This document shows positions 31,340 to 41,666 of a DNA stretch of 64,000 bases, in pieces. Position numbers and translations under genes: made by a program. Origin of the DNA: Hippopus hippopus (lineage: Eukaryota > Mollusca > Bivalvia > Cardiida > Cardiidae); contig OX328099.1 in assembly GCA_946811185.2 (NCBI GenBank), positions 71,552,714-71,616,713 on the forward strand, written 5' to 3'. The notes beneath the pieces were generated by a model, which was given only the letters and a program-made list of their open reading frames with translations, did no database searches and was not told the origin of the DNA. How positions within the stretch are numbered: the first letter of the stretch is position 1; every line of letters starts with the position of its first letter.

Positions 31340-31565
31340 TTAACTCTTTACCAGATGACAAAATTTCAGCTTTGTCCAAACTGAAAGCATTTGCAGACGA
31401 CAATCTCAATGTGGCTCAAATAGTCCAATGTTTCTTTGATAGGATATAAAATGTGAGAAAAGAAGAAAATGCTAGTCACAAGCATTTTCTTGTTTTCCCA
31501 CAATGTTTTCCACAGGCTTCTTTCCCAAAATTTTTAAAAGTTGGGATTATGTGGTAAAAGGTTAA
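31340..31565 (+). mobile_element. TTAA palindromic MITE
   Basis: Full length; core GCTAGTCACAAGC. Its right end lies about 30 bases from the donor of RPTP exon 3. Confidence 0.85.
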
Positions 31566-31596
31566 ACAGTTAATTACATGTATCAATATAACTCAC

Positions 31597-31673
31597 CTCG
31601 ATATATGTTGCATTGATATAATCACTGTTATCTCCTGGTGGAAGCTCATGAAGTCTCACAACAGAGTGGTCAT
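31597..31673 (-). CDS. RPTP exon 3: D1, SDYINATYIE
   Basis: The acceptor is TACTTTACAG and the donor is GAG|GTGAGT. Two bases plus 25 codons read DHSVVRLHELPPGDNSDYIN then ATYIE. This is the conserved 'DHSRV.L....DYINA.YI' block of PTP domains and is well preserved. Confidence 0.93.
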
Positions 31674-31694
31674 CTGTAAAGTAAAACATACACT

Positions 31695-31835
31695 TAGACA
31701 GCTGAACTCTTTCCATACCATAGACGACACCAGAAGCTTTTGTGGACAGTGTAAATCAAGATAAGACTGCACAAAAGGTGCAGTCTGATCTCTGATCTAC
31801 ACTGTCCACTGCTTTATTCTAGATTATGAACAAAC
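31695..31835. mobile_element. CTGCACA-core palindromic element
   Basis: GGACAGTGTAAATCAAGATA and TGATCTACACTGTCC flank ACTGCACAAAAGGTGCAGT, close to RPTP exon 3. Confidence 0.75.
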
Positions 31836-32093
31836 CGTCTCTTTATCTTGTTGCGGAATTGTATTTGTAGACGTTGAGAAAATGCAATTTACCGTATAAG
31901 TGGAAATGTATGCGATGTGGAAACTTTGTGATTTCGCAAATTTAAAAAATTTGCAAACTTTTCTGTCCGCGTATACCAGCAAATTAACAATTGTGTTGAA
32001 TTCGCAAACATTTCCCGAGGAAAATGTCTGTAATCAGAAATTCGCAAATTTTTCAACATCCACGTATATGGTATTTATTCAGTAGTGAAAGAG

Positions 32094-32190
32094 TTAACGC
32101 TTTACCAAACAATCCTTGCTTTTAATGACCCTCTGAGGAAATAGCCTTCGAAAACCTTGTTGGAAAAGGAGAAAATGCTGGTAACCAGCA
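32094..32190 (-). mobile_element. TTAA palindromic MITE, left half
   Basis: Stops just after the core centre GGTAACCAGC. Confidence 0.65.
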
Positions 32191-32199
32191 ACATTATAT

Positions 32200-32773
32200 T
32201 TTTATGTATTTGTAACATGAGCACTTCATAATCATGTTATCATCTAAATTCGAAATGAATTTTTAAATTTTAGATATGATAACATTAGAGCTACGAGTTA
32301 CCTACCACTGGCCTTTCGGAGGGAAAGTTTACAGCACAGAGTTGTAATACAAAGTAGCGTCACTAAATTATCATGTGATGACACTGAAGTCATGTGACAA
32401 TTCACAGGGAAACTGAACTTTGTGAAATAATGTCTAACATCAAATTAAAGGAACATTAACCATATTTCATTTTCCATAATTTTTTTTTGCATTATAAAAG
32501 ATAAATACATTTTTTAATGTTGAAAATTATTGCTTGGCCATAAAACTCAGTTTGTAGATATCGCTGACTAAAAACTCAGTTTGTAGATATCGCTGACTAA
32601 AAACTCAGTTTGTAGATGATTTTGAAAATCAGGGGTTTGAGTCATATTCCATGAAATGTTTTTGTCTTTCCCTAACTTAGGGCACATAGTCATATCTTTA
32701 TGATTTTTACTTACAAAATATTAATTATTTCCCTATCAAAAAATTTAGGTCAAAATCTGGTTTAAGTCCCCTA
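32200..32773. other. Unique stretch with a short tandem repeat
   Basis: It holds the three ~30-base units at 32546-32625 and otherwise nothing recognisable. Confidence 0.5.
32546..32625. repeat. Three ~30-base tandem units
   Basis: AAACTCAGTTTGTAGATATC with GCTGACTAA is repeated. Confidence 0.85.
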
Positions 32774-32996
32774 GAACTCTTTACTACAAAATCCTGAGTT
32801 TTAACGACCCAAAGGAATAAGGTTCTTGAAAACAATGAGGGAAAAGGAGAAAATGCTGGTAACCAGCATTTTCTCCTTTTCCTACGTTTTCTATCCTTTC
32901 ACAGACAATACATGATTTGAGTCACATTCGATTTGTCTTTCTGCAAATGCGTTCAGTTTCGACAAGGCTGAAATTTTGTTATGTGGTAAAGAGTTA
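32774..32996 (-). mobile_element. TTAA palindromic MITE
   Basis: Near full length with a perfect core. Confidence 0.85.
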
Positions 32997-33004
32997 AGGC
33001 CCCT

Positions 33005-33235
33005 TTAACTCGATACCACACAATCCTGAGTTTTCACAACCCTTAGAAAAGGACTTTTGAAAACATTGTGGGAAATGAAGAAAAATGCTGGTAACCATCA
33101 TTTTTTTCTTTTTCCCACAATGTTTTATACCCTTTCAAAGGTAAATTTTATAACTTTTGCGATGTTTACTTTTGTTGTCTGCAAATACTTTTGATTTGGA
33201 CCAGTCTAAAATTTTGTCATTTGGTAAAGAGTTAA
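33005..33235 (-). mobile_element. TTAA palindromic MITE
   Basis: Full length; core ATGCTGGTAACCATCAT. Confidence 0.88.
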
Positions 33236-33579
33236 GCATCAGTTTGAAAAAGAGAGCCCTCTAATTAGCATGTGTAAACATTGAAGAAGTCAGTAAACAT
33301 TCAAGAGTCAAGTTTCTGGCTGATAAGATTTATGATATAGATCTATAAACATTTTAAATTTCTTGACCGAGATAATCATTAATGTTAAATTCATTTGGTT
33401 ATGGAATAGACATTCTTTAAACATAGCAAGGGAGATCACTGCAATAAAGAAATGAAGACTGCAAAGGGTACAACTTCCAATGTAAAAAGCGTACAGGGTA
33501 AACAAAGTATTACCAGTAGGCAGTTTTAACTACCTTTGGAACCAAAGCGTATGGTGTTTCAGAATTCATGTTAACTAAG

Positions 33580-33728
33580 GACAGTGTTGCACGCAATCCT
33601 GTCCGAAAACTTAGAGCTATTTTATTTGGATATTCTGGTTACTGGCATTTTCTCCTTACCTCACAACATTCTCAAAAGCCCTTTTGCTCATTGTCATGAA
33701 AATCCAGGAATGCTTGTCAGAGAGTTAA
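33580..33728 (+). mobile_element. TTAA palindromic MITE, right half
   Basis: The core is TTCTGGTTACTGGCA. Confidence 0.6.
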
Positions 33729-33975
33729 CCCTTTACCTTACCATCACAAGTCTTAACAAACAGGAGACTGAAGAGTTTTTAAAAAATAAAAAAAATTAAA
33801 ACAACAAAAAGACAAAATATGCTAGTAACCAGAATTTTCTCCCTTTTCAATGTTTTTCACCCTTTCACAAACAGATTCCACTTTTTTGTGCCACAATTAC
33901 TATTATGTTTGCAAAATTTATGCTTTCAATTTGGAGCTGTCTCAAAGTTTTAATTGTCATTTAGTAAAGAGTTGA
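33725..33975 (-). mobile_element. TTAA palindromic MITE, diverged
   Basis: Left arm A-rich; core ATGCTAGTAACCAGAAT. Confidence 0.7.
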
Positions 33976-34187
33976 CACTTAGAGGGCCAAATAAACACAA
34001 CAGACATTTTCATTCGAAAAAATAAGATCAAAATAATTGCAATTTCATAGTCCCTTTTGTCTGTAAAGATTAAGCAAGGCGGACAGTGTAGATCAAAGAT
34101 CAGACTACACGTTTTGTGTAGTCTGATCTTGATCTACATGGCCACAAAGGCAACTATAGAAGTGAAAGGCACTTAAAGGATTAATGT
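33976..34187. mobile_element. CTGCACA-core palindromic element
   Basis: Near full length. The core GACTACACGTTTTGTGTAGTC has both arms changed together. It lies just outside the RPTP exon 2 donor. Confidence 0.78.
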
Positions 34188-34203
34188 CATATTTCAAACT
34201 TAC

Positions 34204-34294
34204 ACGAAATAACATCTTGTACAATATTTCTTGCCACGTTGTCTGGATGTAAGGAAATAGTGCAGGGGAAGTCTTCTTGATTTCGAACAATGGC
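34204..34294 (-). CDS. RPTP exon 2: start of D1
   Basis: The acceptor is CATTTCAG|GCC and the donor is TCGT|GTAAGT. It has 30 codons plus one base. The peptide AIVRNQEDFP..HPDNVARNIVQDVIS aligns with the opening of a PTP domain, where the usual 'KNRY.NI..YD' motif reads VARNIVQDVISYD across the junction. The KNRY motif, which helps form the phosphotyrosine pocket, is therefore degenerate. Confidence 0.87.
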
Positions 34295-34311
34295 CTGAAA
34301 TGTAAAATATG

Positions 34312-34622
34312 AGTGTCTGATTGTATGGTGTGTAACACTGCTTTCAACATTGTTTCAGTTATATCGCAGCAGCCAGTGCACCTATCCATGCCCTCCTGGA
34401 GTTTCTGTTACAAGTTCTCCGCAAAATATTCTTTCCAAGCCACTGTCTGTTTTCCTACATAACCATCGTCAAAATGATGGTCAGCGGTGAAAGAGGAATG
34501 AATCTTGTCGCAATAAGTATCATCAATCCTCGGAAAGAAATTGGCCGGGCCAGGGATTGAACCAGCGACCTCCTGTTCTCAAGTCCTGCAAGCTACCAAC
34601 TGAGCTATCTGGGCTTGGCAGG
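34312..34622 (-). mobile_element. SINE family A, near full length
   Basis: Minus strand. The head reads GCCCAGATAGCTCAGTTGG, and the tail ends in the plus-strand wording GATTGTATGGTGTGTAACAC. It lies in the intron next to RPTP exon 2. Confidence 0.88.
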
Positions 34623-34677
34623 CCCGAAATGTAAAAGGAAAATACTTTTTTGATTCAAACCGGACCTTTACAGCATT

Positions 34678-34925
34678 TTAACCTTTTACCACACAATCCT
34701 GACTTAACGACCTTGCAAAAGAAAGCTTTTGGAAGTATTTTGGGAAAAGTAACTAACATTTTATCTTTTTTCCACAATGTTTTCTACCCTTCCCCAAACA
34801 AATTTAAAATAAACAAATTCAAATAAACAAATCAAAGACATATCTTACCATTTTGAGCCACATTTGTCGTCTGCAAATACTTTTAACATAAACAAGTCTA
34901 AAATTTTGTTGTCTGGTAAAGGGTT
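34678..34925 (-). mobile_element. TTAA palindromic MITE with 40-base insert
   Basis: AATAAACAAATTC and AATAAACAAATC are a local duplication; the core is nearly lost. Confidence 0.7.
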
Positions 34926-34999
34926 CTGGGATCTATAGTTCTGATACAAACCAAAAGACAAACAAGACTTGTCAATGAGAAATGACTGATCCCCCCCCC

Positions 35000-35509
35000 T
35001 CATGAATATAACCTTTTACTGTTAGCTGTGTGAACCATTCGGCATACCTCGGGTGATGGGAGCCATCATATCCCTCGGCTGTAACTGGTGGATTGATATG
35101 CACCAGATCGGTACATACCCGGAAATACGCCGGTTAACCATTCTGAAAATCGTAAGGCTCCTCTTAAAAAAAAAAAAACTTGAGTTTCAATTTTCTATCG
35201 AAACCTTTCTAACTATATTTCAGTTCAGTTGACAAACACTTCGTACATTCATTATTTAACGTGGTTTATCAATTTTGATTGAAATTTTTACCGACAGATA
35301 AACAGATGTGAATAACTTCATCGAGGTTGTTTATGTCGTTGCTAAACGACTGTCAGTGGCGCACTATATATAGAATCACGTGATTCTCATTTCAAAATGG
35401 AAATCTCCTTGATACGGACGAGGTTAGATGTAGGTACGGAATCAGCCGAGTTGTGACGAGTGCTGTGTGAACATGAACACTGACTATGGAAACAACTCTT
35501 ACAAACACT
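35000..35509. other. Unique stretch with TATA-like and CACGTG palindrome
   Basis: It is less AT-rich than its surroundings. CACTATATATAG at about 35361 is followed by AGAATCACGTGATTCTC at 35373. A promoter is possible but unproven. Confidence 0.25.
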
Positions 35510-35960
35510 TCTGACCTTGACCTTTAACTTACAGACATGATTCTTGCAAGTGATAGATTGTCAATATGTGGTTATGTGGTTGATATTTCTGCACAGTTAT
35601 GCTGAAACTCATTCAGAATGAAAAAAAATCTGGCCATGACCTTGACCTTCAATATACAAAGTTTTTGCAGGCCACCCACTGTTTTTATATGGTAGATCAT
35701 TCTGCAAAGTTATACTGAAATTCAAAAAAAAAGTTAAGGCCAGACACAAAAAACTACCTCCAAAAGGTCATTTGACCTTGCTATTACCTTGACCTTTAAC
35801 CTACAGACATAACTCTAATGTGTGACACATCAGTTAGATGTGGTAAACATTTGTTTAAAGTTATTTTGAATAAAGTTATAGGGAAAAAAGTTATGGCTCA
35901 GACAAGAAAAACAGGCAGACAAACAGACAGATTTTTCTCAGGGGCATTACAAGTATTAGG
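35510..35960 (+). mobile_element. Probable Helentron-like fragment
   Basis: CTGACCTTGACCTTTAACTT-type units occur near 35512, 35638 and 35785. The stretch ends in GGCAGACAAACAGACAGA and GGGGCATTACAAG. No clear 5' end is seen. Confidence 0.45.
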
Positions 35961-36270
35961 AACAGTAGCTGCAAAACAACTTTATAGCAGCCATTCATCT
36001 GCCCTGAACCATTAATTTACCATAACTAATATTAATTATGACCCAATATATTCTGCAAAACACGAATATTTCATACAATGGCCCGAACCTATTACTCTGT
36101 TGACATATTACATCAATTAAAATGTCATTCCAGGAAAAGAAATGAATGATGAGTATTATTTTTGTCTATTTTTTCCAATCATAGTCAGCTTTTTCCCCCA
36201 CAAAAAAAAAAGTACATGTTATTTTCTAGGAAAAAGGCTGCAGGTGGAAAAATAAATCAATAGAGGTTGT

Positions 36271-36461
36271 TTAACTCTTTACCAAACGACAGAATTTTAG
36301 ACTGGTCCAAATTCAAAGAATTTGCAGACGACAAGGTAAAGGTGGCCCATATGACAAAATTTGTCCTTGATCAGAAAACATGGTGGGAAAAGGAGAAAAT
36401 GCTGGTTACCAGCATTCGTTCTCAGGGTCATTAAAAGCCGGGATTATGTGGTACAGGGATA
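36271..36461 (+). mobile_element. TTAA palindromic MITE lacking right hairpin arm
   Basis: After GGTTACCAGCATT the sequence jumps to CGTTCTCAGGGTC. Confidence 0.78.
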
Positions 36462-36527
36462 AATATCTCATCACAGCCATTTCTGTACTCTAATGTTTCA
36501 CTATGTACTTTTGCGTTTTTACTTTTA

Positions 36528-36674
36528 CTATACCACACAATACCGACTTTTAACGACCCTGAGAAAGGATGCTTTTTCAAAGCACTGTGAAGAAAAGGAG
36601 AAAATGCTGGTAACTAGCATTTTCTCCATTTCCCACAATATTTTCAAAACCTTTCTTCCTTGGGGTCGTTTAAT
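36528..36674. mobile_element. TTAA palindromic MITE, symmetric variant
   Basis: Both sides of the core come from the same arm: TTTTAACGACCCTGAGAAAG at left and CTTTCTTCCTTGGGGTCGTT at right. Confidence 0.75.
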
Positions 36675-36679
36675 TTGTC

Positions 36680-36930
36680 TGTTTTGGAGTTTGACACCGT
36701 TTTAGACGCATAGGTCATATCACAGTGGTCAGTGCACCCACGCATGTGTTTCCTTGCTGTCTCACACCAGTACTGAAACAACTTTCTTTCCAAGTCTCTG
36801 ACTACTTATCTCACGTGCAATCGAGGTGAGAGGCAAAATAAAACGGAAAGAAAGTTTGCCTCAACCATGTATCTCAACCGGGTACCTGACGTTCTGGATG
36901 TTCTGACCACTGAGCTACCCGGCTGGCTTA
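36680..36930 (-). mobile_element. SINE family C
   Basis: The minus-strand head is GCCGGGTAGCTCAGTGGTC. The body, in plus wording, includes GCATGTGTTTCCTTGCTGTC. It abuts a palindromic MITE variant. Confidence 0.72.
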
Positions 36931-36949
36931 AGGGTCATCAAAACATTTT

Positions 36950-37010
36950 CTGCAGTCTTATTTTGATCTACACTACCTGCATAAGCAATTAATCCAGGTG
37001 CAGCACTGCC
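36950..37010. mobile_element. CTGCACA-core palindromic element, half
   Basis: CTGCAGTCTTATTTTGATCT remains. Confidence 0.5.
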
Positions 37011-37297
37011 ATAAATATTCAGCACTGCCATACATATTTCATCGAAGTCTGAATCCCCATTGATTTACCTGTACATAATGTCTTCAGCTTTACTTTTGAA
37101 TTAATTGTGGGTTATACGAAAATTAGAAAAAAAAAACTTACTTTACATACAGCTGTTTAAACAGTCATCAATATTTTCAAACAACACTTTCATGTTAATG
37201 GCGACATCATCAAAATTTGGAGGAAACATAACACTACTATAAATAACATTACTTTTTTGGAAAGCTAGAACTTTGATGTCAAGCAATGAACAATTAT

Positions 37298-38117
37298 AGC
37301 TTGTTCCATAAATTCGCGGAATTTGCCTGTAATTCCAATATGGAGTGTTGAATTTGAAAACAAAATACATCTAAAGAAATGTTTATCTATATCTGATACA
37401 TATTTAAATTTACATAGAGATACATAAAACAGATGAAAATACATTTAACTTTAAAGAAGAGTAGTAAGTGACACATGAAGCACGCTGACGTTACGTCACG
37501 TCGCTTAAACGTCAAAATTAAGCGCATGATTAACTTTCTCTACATAGTCGACCCCTATTGCGATGCACTTTCTATGTCTGTGTATCCACGGATCAAACCT
37601 TACAGTAAACCAATCCTTGCTGAACTGTATGATGATTTCCCTGGCTTTGTTTCGCAGTACTTCTGATGATTCAAACTGCCGACTTCTCATTTTAAGTCCA
37701 ACACAAAACTTTACGACAGAAAGTAACTCAAAGTTGTTATTTGACGTCAATTTTTTTCCGAAGTCATGACTGAAAATGTCTGCTGCAATGTAATTATCTC
37801 AAGAAATGTTCTCAAATTCACCAGAAATGACGTCGAATAACATAGGTACCGTCATTCGCTTTCGCACCAAAATTGCATTCGGATTTCACTTTTTTATACA
37901 ATTTCTAAAGAATTAAAATATAATAACTTTGACTACCTTCGAGTCGCTCTACCTTGGTTGCTAAAGAAACCAAATTCTTTGATATACAACGGAAGAAGAC
38001 ATCATAAAATTTGTTATTTACTTGACATTATGTTAGGGTATCATCTCTGAAATTGTGGTGTGAATTGAATATAAAACAAAGATTTTTGGCAACAATCCCG
38101 CGAATTTATGGAACAGC
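37298..38117 (-). mobile_element. Mariner-like DNA transposon relic
   Basis: Imperfect inverted repeats, GTTCCATAAATTCGCGG at 37304 and CCGCGAATTTATGGAAC near 38097, bound about 820 bases. Inside, on the minus strand, a piece of transposase remains. Confidence 0.7.
37505..37700 (-). pseudogene. Mariner transposase C-terminal fragment
   Basis: The reading frame contains FESSEVLRNKAREIIIQFSK, then DWF and HRHRKCIAIGVDYVEK. The last part matches the 'HRW.KCI...G.Y.EK' end of mariner-family transposases. The DNA-binding part and most of the DDD domain are missing, so it cannot be active. Confidence 0.65.
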
Positions 38118-38268
38118 CCTCATACTTTTTACCAATATAGCTTTTCTTATGATCGAATGATCAGAGGCAGGGTAATTAATCTTCTTACACACTGAAAAAT
38201 ACATGTAAGTCAATGGTAATTCGGCATTTGATGAAGTATTTATAGCCACTTTCTGTACAAGGGTTAAG

Positions 38269-38568
38269 CCAAGCCCCGGTAGCTCAGTCGGTAGCGTTCA
38301 GAAGAGGTCACTGGTTCGATCCCCGGCTTGGCCAATTTCTTTCCGAGGATTGATGATAGTCATTGTGACAGGATTCATTCCTCTCTCACTGCTGACCAAT
38401 GTTTTGATGATGGTTATGTGGGAAAGCAGTCAGTGGCTTGGAAAGAATATTGTGTGGAGTACTGGTAAAAGAAACCCCAGGAAAGCATTGATAGTTGCAC
38501 TGGCCACCGCAACATAACTGAAATAATGTTGAAACTTGCATTAAACACCATACAATCAATCAATAAAA
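38269..38568 (+). mobile_element. tRNA-derived SINE, family A, full length
   Basis: The tRNA-like head has an A box in GGTAGCTCAGTCGG and a B box in GGTTCGATCCC. The body contains CATTGTGACAGGATTCATTC and ATGGTTATGTGGGAAAGCAG. The tail is CTGAAATAATGTTGAAA..AACACCATACAATCAATC. A perfect 12-base target duplication, ACAAGGGTTAAG, flanks it (38257-38268 and 38569-38580). Confidence 0.92.
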
Positions 38569-38692
38569 ACAAGGGTTAAGAATCCATACAAATATCATCA
38601 AGAACTGGTAGTTATTGTTATTCTTATAGAAAAAAGATCATTTGAATTTATAATACATGAGCCACTGGCTCCCTTCTGGTGATTAACTGTTT

Positions 38693-38908
38693 CCCAAATG
38701 AAAAAATTTTGGACTTGACCAATTGAAAGTGTTTGCAGATGAATTAATAAATGTGATAAAAATAATGAAAAGTATCTGAAATTTTAGAAAACTTTGTGGG
38801 AAAAGGAGAAAATATTGGTTACCAGCACTGTCTCCTTTTCCCACAATGTTTTCAAAAGGCTTCTATCTTAGGGTCTTTTAAAACTTGGGGTTGTATGGTA
38901 AAGGGTTA
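38693..38908 (+). mobile_element. TTAA palindromic MITE
   Basis: Full length; core ATATTGGTTACCAGCAC. Confidence 0.85.
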
Positions 38909-39032
38909 AAGATTCCCTCTTTGGGAAGATATAAGCTACATCCATAATGGATGCTAGGTCTGTACTTTTTCTCTTTTTCCTTCAATGTTCTCTCTAAGGG
39001 TCGTTGAAACTTGGGATTTTGTAGTGAAGTGT

Positions 39033-39261
39033 TTAACTCTTTACCAAACGACAAAATTTTAGACTGGTTCAAATTGAAAGCGTTTGCAGACGACAAAATG
39101 AATGTGACTAAAGAATTGAAATTTGTTTTAGGAAGGGAAGAAAACATTGTGGGAAAAGGAGAAAATGCTGGTTACCAGCATTTTCTCCTTTTCCCACAAT
39201 GTTTTCAGAAGGCTTCTTTCACAGGGGTGTTAAAAGTCGGGATTGTGTGGTAAAGGGTTAA
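39033..39261 (+). mobile_element. TTAA palindromic MITE
   Basis: Full length, close to consensus. Confidence 0.92.
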
Positions 39262-39839
39262 GTTTCCCCCTGAGGGAAGGTATTAGCTCTGACCATTATG
39301 GATTCTAGTACTTTCTCACAACATCTGGTATGAAATGAATAAATAAAATGGTTTATGCTCTTGCCCCCAGTGGCAATTCTCATGGTGAATATTGAAGTGT
39401 GCCATATAAGGAGGTCTGGGAGACTTACCCAGGTGGGGATGCCCCTGCCAGAAAACTGTGACCAGGGACATATTACTAAACGTTGCATTACTTAAAGCAT
39501 TTAAGAAGTTGTTTATAACATGTAAATCTCTAAAAAACAACAAAATTTCTCAGCCATTTTGTGTCTTCTTTGGGAAATGTAAAAATCTCGAGTAAAAAAT
39601 GAATAAAACGTTTTTTTCTTATGTTTAGTGTATAAAGTGAACATATTTGTATTTGAGACGAAGGATTATTGAATATGGAACAAGTATGTCCAAATTCTAG
39701 TTTTGTCATCAATTTGTGAAAATATAAGAGTTTAATAGTGCAAACACAAAACGTTCGGGTCTTTTCCAATTGGAAAAATATTCTCGTCCGGTAGAGAGTT
39801 AAAAGGTGTACCTGACCCATATTAGGGCTCATCTAACAT

Positions 39840-40152
39840 ACTTTTGATTGACTGTATGGTGTTTAACACTATTTTCAACATTATATCAGTTATATTGCAG
39901 CAGCCAATGCACTTATCAATGCTTTAATTCCTGGAGTTTTTTTTACCAGTACTTCACACAATATTCTTACCAAGTCATTGGCTTCTTTCTCATACAATCA
40001 TGGTCAAAACAGTGATCAGTAGTGAGAGAGGAATGAATCCTGTCACAATGACTATCATCAAACCTCTCAAAGGAATCAGTCTAGCTGGGGATTCAATCCG
40101 GCAATCCCCTGTTATCAAGTCCTATCGAATGCACTACCATAGCTCGGCCATC
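39840..40152 (-). mobile_element. SINE family A, near full length
   Basis: The plus strand starts TTGATTGACTGTATGGTG and ends at the head near GCACTACCATAGCTCGGCC. Confidence 0.85.
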
Positions 40153-40212
40153 TGAAATACTAATAAGTGTAGTATAAATTTACAACATACAGGTATTATG
40201 TATACCACTGTT

Positions 40213-40332
40213 GCTGTTAAGTTTTCAAAAACAACATGAGAAAAGGAGCAATTTCACAGGAACAATTTCATCATGTGAGCCACATGTAATTTGTCATCTG
40301 TAAAATGCTTTCAAAATGACTAAAATGTCTGT
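40213..40332 (-). mobile_element. TTAA palindromic MITE, core deleted
   Basis: CATGAGAAAAGGAG passes into the right arm without the hairpin. Confidence 0.55.
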
Positions 40333-40341
40333 TTATTCTAT

Positions 40342-40552
40342 TTAACTCTTTACCACACAATCCCGACTTTTAACGACCCTGAGAAAGAAGCCTTTTGAAA
40401 ACATTGTGGGAAAAGGAGAAAATGCTGGTAACCAGCATTTTCTCCTTTTCCCACAATATTTTCTACCCGTTCCAATTCAAAATTCAATTTTTGATTCACA
40501 TTTATTTTGTCGTCTGCAAATGCTTTCAATTTGTCATTTGGTAAAGAGTTAA
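40342..40552 (-). mobile_element. TTAA palindromic MITE
   Basis: TTAA at both ends; a short deletion in the right end (CAATTTGTCATTTGG). Confidence 0.88.
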
Positions 40553-40572
40553 AGACATCTATAAAAGTACAT

Positions 40573-40766
40573 TTAACCTCTTACCACACAATCCTGCATT
40601 TTAATGACCTTGAGCAAGAAAGCTTTTGAAAACATTGTGCTCCTCTTCCCATAGTGTTTTCTACCCTTCCACGGACAAATTTCACAAATCAGACCATATG
40701 TATGTTCCACGTGTCATTTGCAGATGCTCTGGATTTGGACAAGAACAAGATTTGTGTCGTGTGGTT
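40573..40766 (-). mobile_element. TTAA palindromic MITE, hairpin deleted
   Basis: ACATTGTGCTCCTCTTCCCA shows loss of the core. Confidence 0.72.
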
Positions 40767-40767
40767 T

Positions 40768-40966
40768 ACCTAACAGCAACATTTTAGACTTGTTCAAATT
40801 GAAAGCATTTGCAGACAACAAAGTAAATGTGACTCAAACACTGAAATTTCTCTTCGGAAGGGTAGAAAACATTGTGGGAAAAGGAGAAATCTCCTTTTCC
40901 CACAATGTTTTCAAAAGCCTTCTTCCTTAGGGTCGTTAAAACTTGGGACTGTGTGGTAAAGGGTTA
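40768..40966 (+). mobile_element. TTAA palindromic MITE with shortened hairpin
   Basis: GGGAAAAGGAGAAATCTCC lacks the ATGCTGG part of both arms. Its right end lies about 40 bases from the RPTP exon 1 donor. Confidence 0.82.
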
Positions 40967-41008
40967 AGGTCATGGATAGGATGTTTCTGTTAGATTAAAA
41001 AACATTAC

Positions 41009-41121
41009 CCGAACTTCGAAATTCAGGTATTTATCCAACTTCTTCTGTCGTAGTTTGTGTAAAAACTGGTCAACTTGGATTGGTTCCTTCTTTATCGCAG
41101 CTATAGCTTTTTCCTCCTTCT
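41009..41121 (-). CDS. RPTP exon 1 of window: juxtamembrane segment
   Basis: This exon has the acceptor CTCATTTCAG and the donor CGG|GTAATG. Two bases complete a codon, then 37 codons follow. The peptide has KEEKAIAAIKKEPIQVDQFL, matching the 'PI.V..F..H...LK' stretch just before D1 of receptor PTPs, then LRQKKLDKYLNFEVR. It is highly charged and lies on the cytoplasmic side. A preceding exon ending in phase 1 is required and was not securely found. Confidence 0.85.
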
Positions 41122-41149
41122 CTGAAATGAGGTAAAAAAAAAATATATG

Positions 41150-41655
41150 AGCCATACCCTGGCAAAAAGGGGTTTAAAGCATTTCTGTGGTGCATTATAC
41201 CAAGCAAGTCATCATATAATTATGTTGAGGCCAAGCTAGCCCAAACTAAAATGTACACAAAAGTAATACCAAAGCTATTACCTGAGGCATGAAGTGCTGA
41301 GACAGTGGACAGTGATTTCCTTAAGATGGTCTGGAGACCTCCCCTAGAAAATTTTGGAAGTATAGAGGCTATTTATTTTGGTGGCCTCTGGTGTGGTTTT
41401 TGGCAAATTTGTCTTTTTTGGCAGAGTGTATGTACATGCATTTTTGCATACAGGCAACTATGCCCCTGTTATGGATCCATAGAATGCATTTGTCTAACAA
41501 CTGAGTTATGAGGTAGACTGGTCCTTTGATGTGCAGAAAATTTAAAGATGGCAAAAAGTTTCGGCCAATGTAAGCCTGTGCGGATTGTGCAGGCTGACAT
41601 GGGTAAAAACTTTTTGTAGGTGCATTAAACCCCCTTTCACACAGCATGGCTTATT
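41150..41655 (-). mobile_element. CAGCCTG-hairpin element with ~240-base insert
   Basis: Family pieces are about 41150-41225 and 41465-41655. The insert between them matches nothing else in the window. Confidence 0.65.
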
Positions 41656-41666
41656 TAAAAGAAGTT

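Larger units (their letters stand above)
38693..39320 (+). repeat. Tandem duplication of MITE plus 65-base spacer
   Basis: After each of two MITEs, a spacer like TCCCTCTTTGGGAAGATAT..CCATAATGGAT (38910) and CCCCCTGAGGGAAGGTATT..CCATTATGGAT (39262) follows. Confidence 0.65.
9415..41121 (-). other. Receptor-type protein tyrosine phosphatase gene, 13 exons, partial at both ends
   Basis: Thirteen minus-strand exons total 1409 bases. They join without a phase break, all with GT donors and AG acceptors, to give 469 codons. The protein starts in the juxtamembrane segment, runs through a complete D1 phosphatase domain, a linker ending GFEKEFQ, and D2 as far as the strand after the YGPI motif. D2 wording such as FVVTQWPM, DIWRLLYD and YGPIGVKY resembles the D2 of the vertebrate R2B group (PTPRM, PTPRK, PTPRT, PTPRU). 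Such receptors normally sit in the plasma membrane and remove phosphate from tyrosines at cell contacts. Here D1 lacks the catalytic arginine, so enzyme activity is doubtful. Ectodomain and membrane exons were not found above 41121, and the C-terminal third of D2 was not found below 9415. Introns range from about 0.7 to 7.4 kb and are packed with transposons. Confidence 0.9.

Noticed and set aside
38269..38340. tRNA gene
   Set aside because: The A and B boxes are followed by a SINE body and tail with target duplication; it is a SINE head. The same applies to 59219-59300, which lies inside an LTR.
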